From Paramecium tetraurelia (Eukaryota > Ciliophora > Oligohymenophorea > Peniculida > Parameciidae): a DNA stretch of 64,000 bases. Every line of letters starts with the position of its first letter. Position 1 is the stretch's first letter. Made by a program: the position numbers and the translations under genes. The notes beneath the pieces were generated by a model. The model did no database searches. It had not been told where the DNA came from and was given only the letters and a program-made list of their open reading frames with translations. The DNA is taken from positions 124,001 through 188,000 of the forward strand of contig NW_001799277.1 in assembly GCF_000165425.1 (NCBI RefSeq), written 5' to 3'. Shown one piece after another: positions 60,109 to 64,000 of the stretch.

Positions 60109-61156
60109 ATGGGTTGTGTTTGCAATTGTAAATCTTCTAAGACATCAAATTAAAATACTTAGCTGTAATTTAATTTAGCCGAACAATATAGAAGTAAGTT
60201 CTTGGTATATTAGAAGATAACAGGAATATAAATACATAAGATAGTTTAGAGGATATCTGCCAATCTCTTTGCAATATTGGATAAGAGATAAAAAGTTTGG
60301 GTTAATTGAAACTTGAGGTCCAGGAGAGGATAAATGAGTTGGGAACTTTTAAGGCCATAGAATAAATAGACTCTAATGCCTCTTGTTATTAATTTCTTTA
60401 ATGTCCTGATGGTTCTATATTTTATGGTTCGGTAAAAAATGGTGTTCGAAACGGAATTGGAAAATAACATTGGTTGACTAATGGAAATTATTTAGAAAGG
60501 TAAATATTCCAACATTATTTTTAGTGTTTGGGCAAATGATAAAGCCAATGGACCAGCTAGAATGATCTATTCAAATGGAGATGTGTAATTTATTCAATTA
60601 TTTTTAGTTTTGAAGGTCACTTAATTGAGAATAAAGCGAATGGATTTGGAATATTCAGAAATAAAAAAAAAGAAGTTAAAGGTAGAGTTTTTTGTTATTT
60701 AAGGGTATTGGGTTGCTAACAAACTTTAAGGGAATGGAATAGAAGTTAGAAAAAATGGAATTAAATATGAAGGTTAATTTAAATGTGGAATAATTGACGG
60801 GAGAGGGTAGTATACATTTCCTGATGGTAGAATGTAAAAATATCAACATATTTTAGATATCGAGGATAAGTAAAATAAGGAATGATGCATGGAGAAGGCT
60901 TGATGACTTGGCCTGATTATAGTTATTTCAAAGGGGAATTTCGACATAATCATATCAAAGGATATGGGTGTTATACTCATTCTGATTCTTAAACCTATTT
61001 TGGATATGTATGGACTATTCTTCTTATATTCAGTTTTTTTCTAATTACCACCAACCTGTTAAATAGTTAGAGATATTTTATAGTCATGATCAAAGTATAT
61101 AGGAAAGTGAAAAACTATAAAAGTTCTTAAAACAATATGGTGGAGACCATCAATGA
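60109..61156 (+). CDS. MORN-repeat protein with N-terminal MGC acylation motif, 302 aa
   Basis: Six introns (20, 25, 23, 22, 23, 26 nt) leave 303 codons. The start MGCVCNCKSSKTSN has Gly2 and Cys at 3, 5 and 7, ideal for N-myristoylation plus palmitoylation. MORN repeats follow: CPDGSIFYGSVKNGVRNGIG, SNGDVFEGHLIENKANGFGI, NGIKYEGQFKCGIIDGRGQY, PDGRIYRGQVKQGMMHGEGL and PDYSYFKGEFRHNHIKGYG. MORN proteins commonly tether structures to membranes in ciliates. A short coiled tail ends SIQESEKLQKFLKQYGGDHQ. The protein is predicted to sit at the inner plasma membrane or cortex. The start matches the acylation motif exactly. Confidence 0.9.
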
Positions 61157-61583
61157 TTCACTCTATTTTATATTGATTTTAATCATATTATGTTACTAGT
61201 AAAATATTGATGGTGACGATTTGTAAATATAATATTAATTGAGTAATTCTTAATTATAGATGAAATTCCCAATATAATAATTAATTAATAAATAAATAAA
61301 TGAGTATTAATACACAACTAAATAAATAAATGAACAAAAATTTCTTAGGTTTAGATGAAGATAAATAATTAAATATCATCAATTATTTAAATTCAATAAT
61401 ACTTATTTAAACTCTTCTGCATTCAAAATATTTCATTAATATATTCCTTAGATATCAATTTAGTCCTATATATTTGAATCGATTTCTCACAATTAAACGA
61501 TTATTGGAACTGTTATAAAAAACTAAGATTTTTCTTCGAAAAGACTTTTATTTTATAAATTTATAATAAATATGCATTTCATA
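61157..61583. other. Convergent intergenic region
   Basis: 427 bp between the stops of the MORN gene and the histidine phosphatase gene. Very AT-rich with repeated AATAAATAAAT-like runs near 61280-61340; no gene seen. Confidence 0.5.
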
Positions 61584-62313
61584 TCATATTTCTTATTCAT
61601 TCTCTTCTTCTGGAAAATCCCATTTGAATAATAATTCTTTCATCTCTTTTTTCTATTAATCATATTCCAACCCTACACAACTGCAGTTCCCTATTGAATT
61701 TTGCAACCCCAAATTATATGTAATGCTACAAATTTATCCCTTTTAATTAGCATGATGATTTTACTCCATGTGAATACATTAAATACGAGCCATTCTCAGT
61801 GCATTTCTCCCTTATTAACTTCATTGCCCTTTCCTAAGTTTGTTACCAGGTTTCTCCTCCTGGAGCTTGGTATTAAAATGTGAAAATAATATCCTTTGTT
61901 TCTTGATCTAACATTGAATAAGCAATATTTTCATGTTTTCCAAAATTGAGTTCTCTTGTGTATTATTATATAACAACCTCAAACGTGGATCTTCAATAAT
62001 TAAAGTATCATGAGGAAATCCTAAACTTATTTGAGCTGTTTCTTTTGCTCTTCTCAAATCAGAAGTATACACTCCTTTAAATTGATCTCGGAAGGGTAAT
62101 AATGCTTGTAATAATTGATTGGCTTGTTCTCTTCCTGAATATTGAGTATTAATTGATTATACCTCTAATTGTCAATCTACTATCTGTCCACCCACAAATT
62201 GTATTGCTTAGATTCTAATTGGTTTATCCATGTCTCACGAACAAGATATTTGTAGTATTAGGTTTTCGTATCAACTGTTAGATATGATTTTTCAATAGCT
62301 AGTATTTATTCAT
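61584..62313 (-). CDS. Histidine phosphatase superfamily (phosphoglycerate-mutase-like), 217 aa
   Basis: Introns of 28, 23 (ends in AAG) and 25 nt leave 218 codons. The catalytic RHG motif is in NILFVRHGQTNQNLSNTICG followed by WTDSRLT, a typical GWTD(x)LT substrate loop. YTSDLRRAKETAQI holds the second conserved Arg, LRELNFGKHENIAYSML the acid-bearing loop, and YLMYSHGG the second catalytic His. All four pocket elements are present, so it should be active. The GWTD motif resembles dPGM/cofactor-dependent mutases and broad small-molecule phosphatases. The start is chosen upstream of RHG; a later ATG inside the motif would remove it. Confidence 0.88.
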
Positions 62314-62336
62314 AGATTAAAAATATTATAAAAAAT

Positions 62337-63899
62337 TCACAATTAGTAATCCATTTAAGTTTTTAAAGAAGCCAATCGTCTTTTAATATCTTCTCTTAAA
62401 TTGCATGCTTCTTCTTTTATCCTTCTTGATAAAGATATGATATCATACATACCTATCTTCAATTTATACTTTTTTTTAGGGAGAATTTTGAGAGTATTAA
62501 TTTTCTGATATTGGTGATGTCTGACTATACAAATTCGACTTTAATCTTCTATTATAGCCTCCAAACTATTATTATTCATAGGATTCTTGAGTTTGGAAGT
62601 TTGTGCGATTTTACTATGGGATTTCTTCTCTAAAAGACTCATGAATCATATTCAATTCATCCATTAACCTGTTTCTGGAAACAATGTTTTGTTGATTTTC
62701 AATTTTAATAGTTTGATTTTCCTTCAACACTACCATATGTTGGTTTAATTACATCTCTCAATCTACAACTTTTATTTGTCACATAAGTCTACAAAGTATT
62801 TCTCAATATCTTTGATCTTTTTCTCATAATCTCCAACTACCTTTGAATATTCCATTTGCAAATGATTGTACTCCTATTTCTAATCATTTAGTAATGAAGT
62901 GCTGATCTCTACTTGCTTTCTTAATTGATCCTAGTCTACATTTATTCCGCTATTCTACATAATTCTAATAGGAGATCCCACTTGAAAATATGAAATTTTA
63001 ATATTACATCTTTATTGCATTTTTAACTCTCTCAGCTATGATTAGGCTTATGAATACTATTCTTTCAATATTCTCACATCATCTCCCTCAATCTAATAAT
63101 GTCCTAATTGATCTTTTGATGTCATCAATTCTTATTTTAAATAATCACTAATCATTTAATAAACTATTACTATTGCATTTACAACTCTCTTTCTACTTCT
63201 TTTTGATTAGATATCAATATTTTATAATTATTAATTTACTCCTCCTAATTTTCCAATTATTATGAGACACTATCGTACATTTATTTTAAGTTCTACACAT
63301 CGTTTTATTACTAATAATCAATATCCTTTTGTTTTAAAATAACAACATTTTACTCTTTTACCAATAAATTCTTCTTCTTTAAGAGATTGCTTAACCATTG
63401 CATAAATGCCTGATTTAATACTCTATTGTCATATTTCTTGCTCAACAATATTTCATTTTATCTCTTCATTTTCCTATACTAAGCATTATTTTTAATAGAA
63501 TTGAATACTACAATAATATGAATTGAAATACATCTTTATAAGAATAAATTCTCTCTCTTTTTCACTACCTTAACGCTTATATGATTTAATCTAGATAACT
63601 TTTAATATTCCCTTATCCATTATTTAAATTGCCTAAACTTGATAAAGAAATTTCTATTTAATTAAATTTGATTCTCTCTGTATTTGTTTTCCTTCAAATT
63701 TGATTTCAATTTGTTAAACAACTTTTTTAACTTTGCTTGTCCTCTTTACCTAACTATTTGGTTAGCTCTTTCCTTATGAAAATCAGAATTTAATTTCAAA
63801 AACCTTATAACTCCTTTCATTTAATTAATGCGTCCATTATTTATATGTTAATAAATGCACTTTTGTTTTTAATTTTGCTATTTTATCCAGAGAGTCCAT
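62337..63899 (-). CDS. Sfi1-like centrin-binding repeat protein (5' part unresolved)
   Basis: The stop at 62337-62339 is only 23 bp from the phosphatase start. The C-terminal half is coiled coil and polar tail (IYMVVLKENQTIKIENQQNI-like region, then SNLYSQTSPISENQYSQNS). Upstream, repeats with Sfi1 spacing appear: LLTYKQWTHQLNERSYKVF, NFFIKFRQFKQWIREYQKLS and VLNQAFMQWLSNLLKKKN. Each has a hydrophobic pair then F/W, as in the centrin-binding A-x7-LL-x2-F/L-x2-W consensus. Centrin/Sfi1-type proteins form the contractile infraciliary lattice and basal-body links in Paramecium. Several introns (32, 28, 30 nt and others) are proposed but not all are secure. An internal start at 63469 is possible; the ATG at 63899 includes the first repeat. 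Confidence 0.65.
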
Positions 63900-64000
63900 G
63901 AACTGAAAACCTACAATAATTCTAAATTTATACTTTAAACAACTTTATTTTATTAAATTCATTTACAGCAGATTAAGCGATTTACTAAAAATCCTTCAAG

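Noticed and set aside
62163-62232. Alternative phosphatase start inside the RHG motif with an in-frame TGA, suggesting a pseudogene
   Set aside because: Reading from the upstream ATG at 62313 gives an intact RHG motif and three clean introns, so the gene is whole.
1-64000. Mobile element, CRISPR, tRNA or rRNA genes
   Set aside because: No transposase, array, inverted-repeat pair or cloverleaf-like sequence was noticed on reading; tRNAscan and repeat searches would be needed for certainty.

Overview
The window is AT-rich eukaryotic DNA that reads correctly only with the ciliate nuclear code: TAA and TAG are glutamine and TGA is the only stop. Reading frames are interrupted by very short GT...AG introns, mostly 19-32 nt, and intergenic gaps are often 80-400 bp. 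With a trichocyst matrix protein, an SF-assemblin and many coiled-coil or ciliary-type proteins, this points to a Paramecium somatic (macronuclear) chromosome. The species cannot be fixed from sequence alone. Coordinates come from manual reading; where exon lengths sum to a multiple of three after removing proposed introns I treat the model as well supported.

Layout. 0-5 kb: FSH1-like serine hydrolase (5' truncated), a helical orphan, a divergent importin-alpha and a coiled-coil protein. 5-8.4 kb: a gene-poor stretch with only fragmentary coding signal. 8.4-15.5 kb: decayed lipase-like gene, secreted GH3 beta-glucosidase, Myb/SANT gene divergent from an STPGR (PG-rich) ciliary-type protein, and a decayed papain-like protease. 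15.8-25.9 kb: PAQR receptor with an unusual insert, decayed Sac phosphatase, a 1014-residue coiled-coil protein, and a kinase-like protein with NFG instead of DFG and a coiled-coil tail. 26-40 kb: ATG16-like protein, a mini-BET bromodomain protein, B-box/kelch-like protein, SFT2, SF-assemblin, a second kinase, a decayed kinase and an AP-complex mu subunit. 40-50 kb: trichocyst matrix protein, an orphan, an alpha-kinase with long coiled coil, another coiled-coil protein and an 808-residue orphan. 50-64 kb: ANTH-like adaptor, Rho/Rac GTPase, coiled-coil protein, NAP1 histone chaperone, ankyrin protein, thioredoxin-fold protein, MORN protein with an MGC N-terminus, histidine phosphatase and an Sfi1-like centrin-binding protein running to the right edge.

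The genes do not form an operon or a defence or mobile cassette. Recurring themes are membrane traffic (AP mu, ANTH, SFT2, ATG16, Rho, Sac), cytoskeleton and cilia (SF-assemblin, STPGR, Sfi1, MORN), exocytosis (trichocyst protein) and signalling (three kinase folds plus one dead copy). Four genes of well-known families carry several independent frame lesions beside intact neighbours, which fits paralogue decay after genome duplication. I found no tRNA, rRNA, CRISPR array, transposon or telomere.
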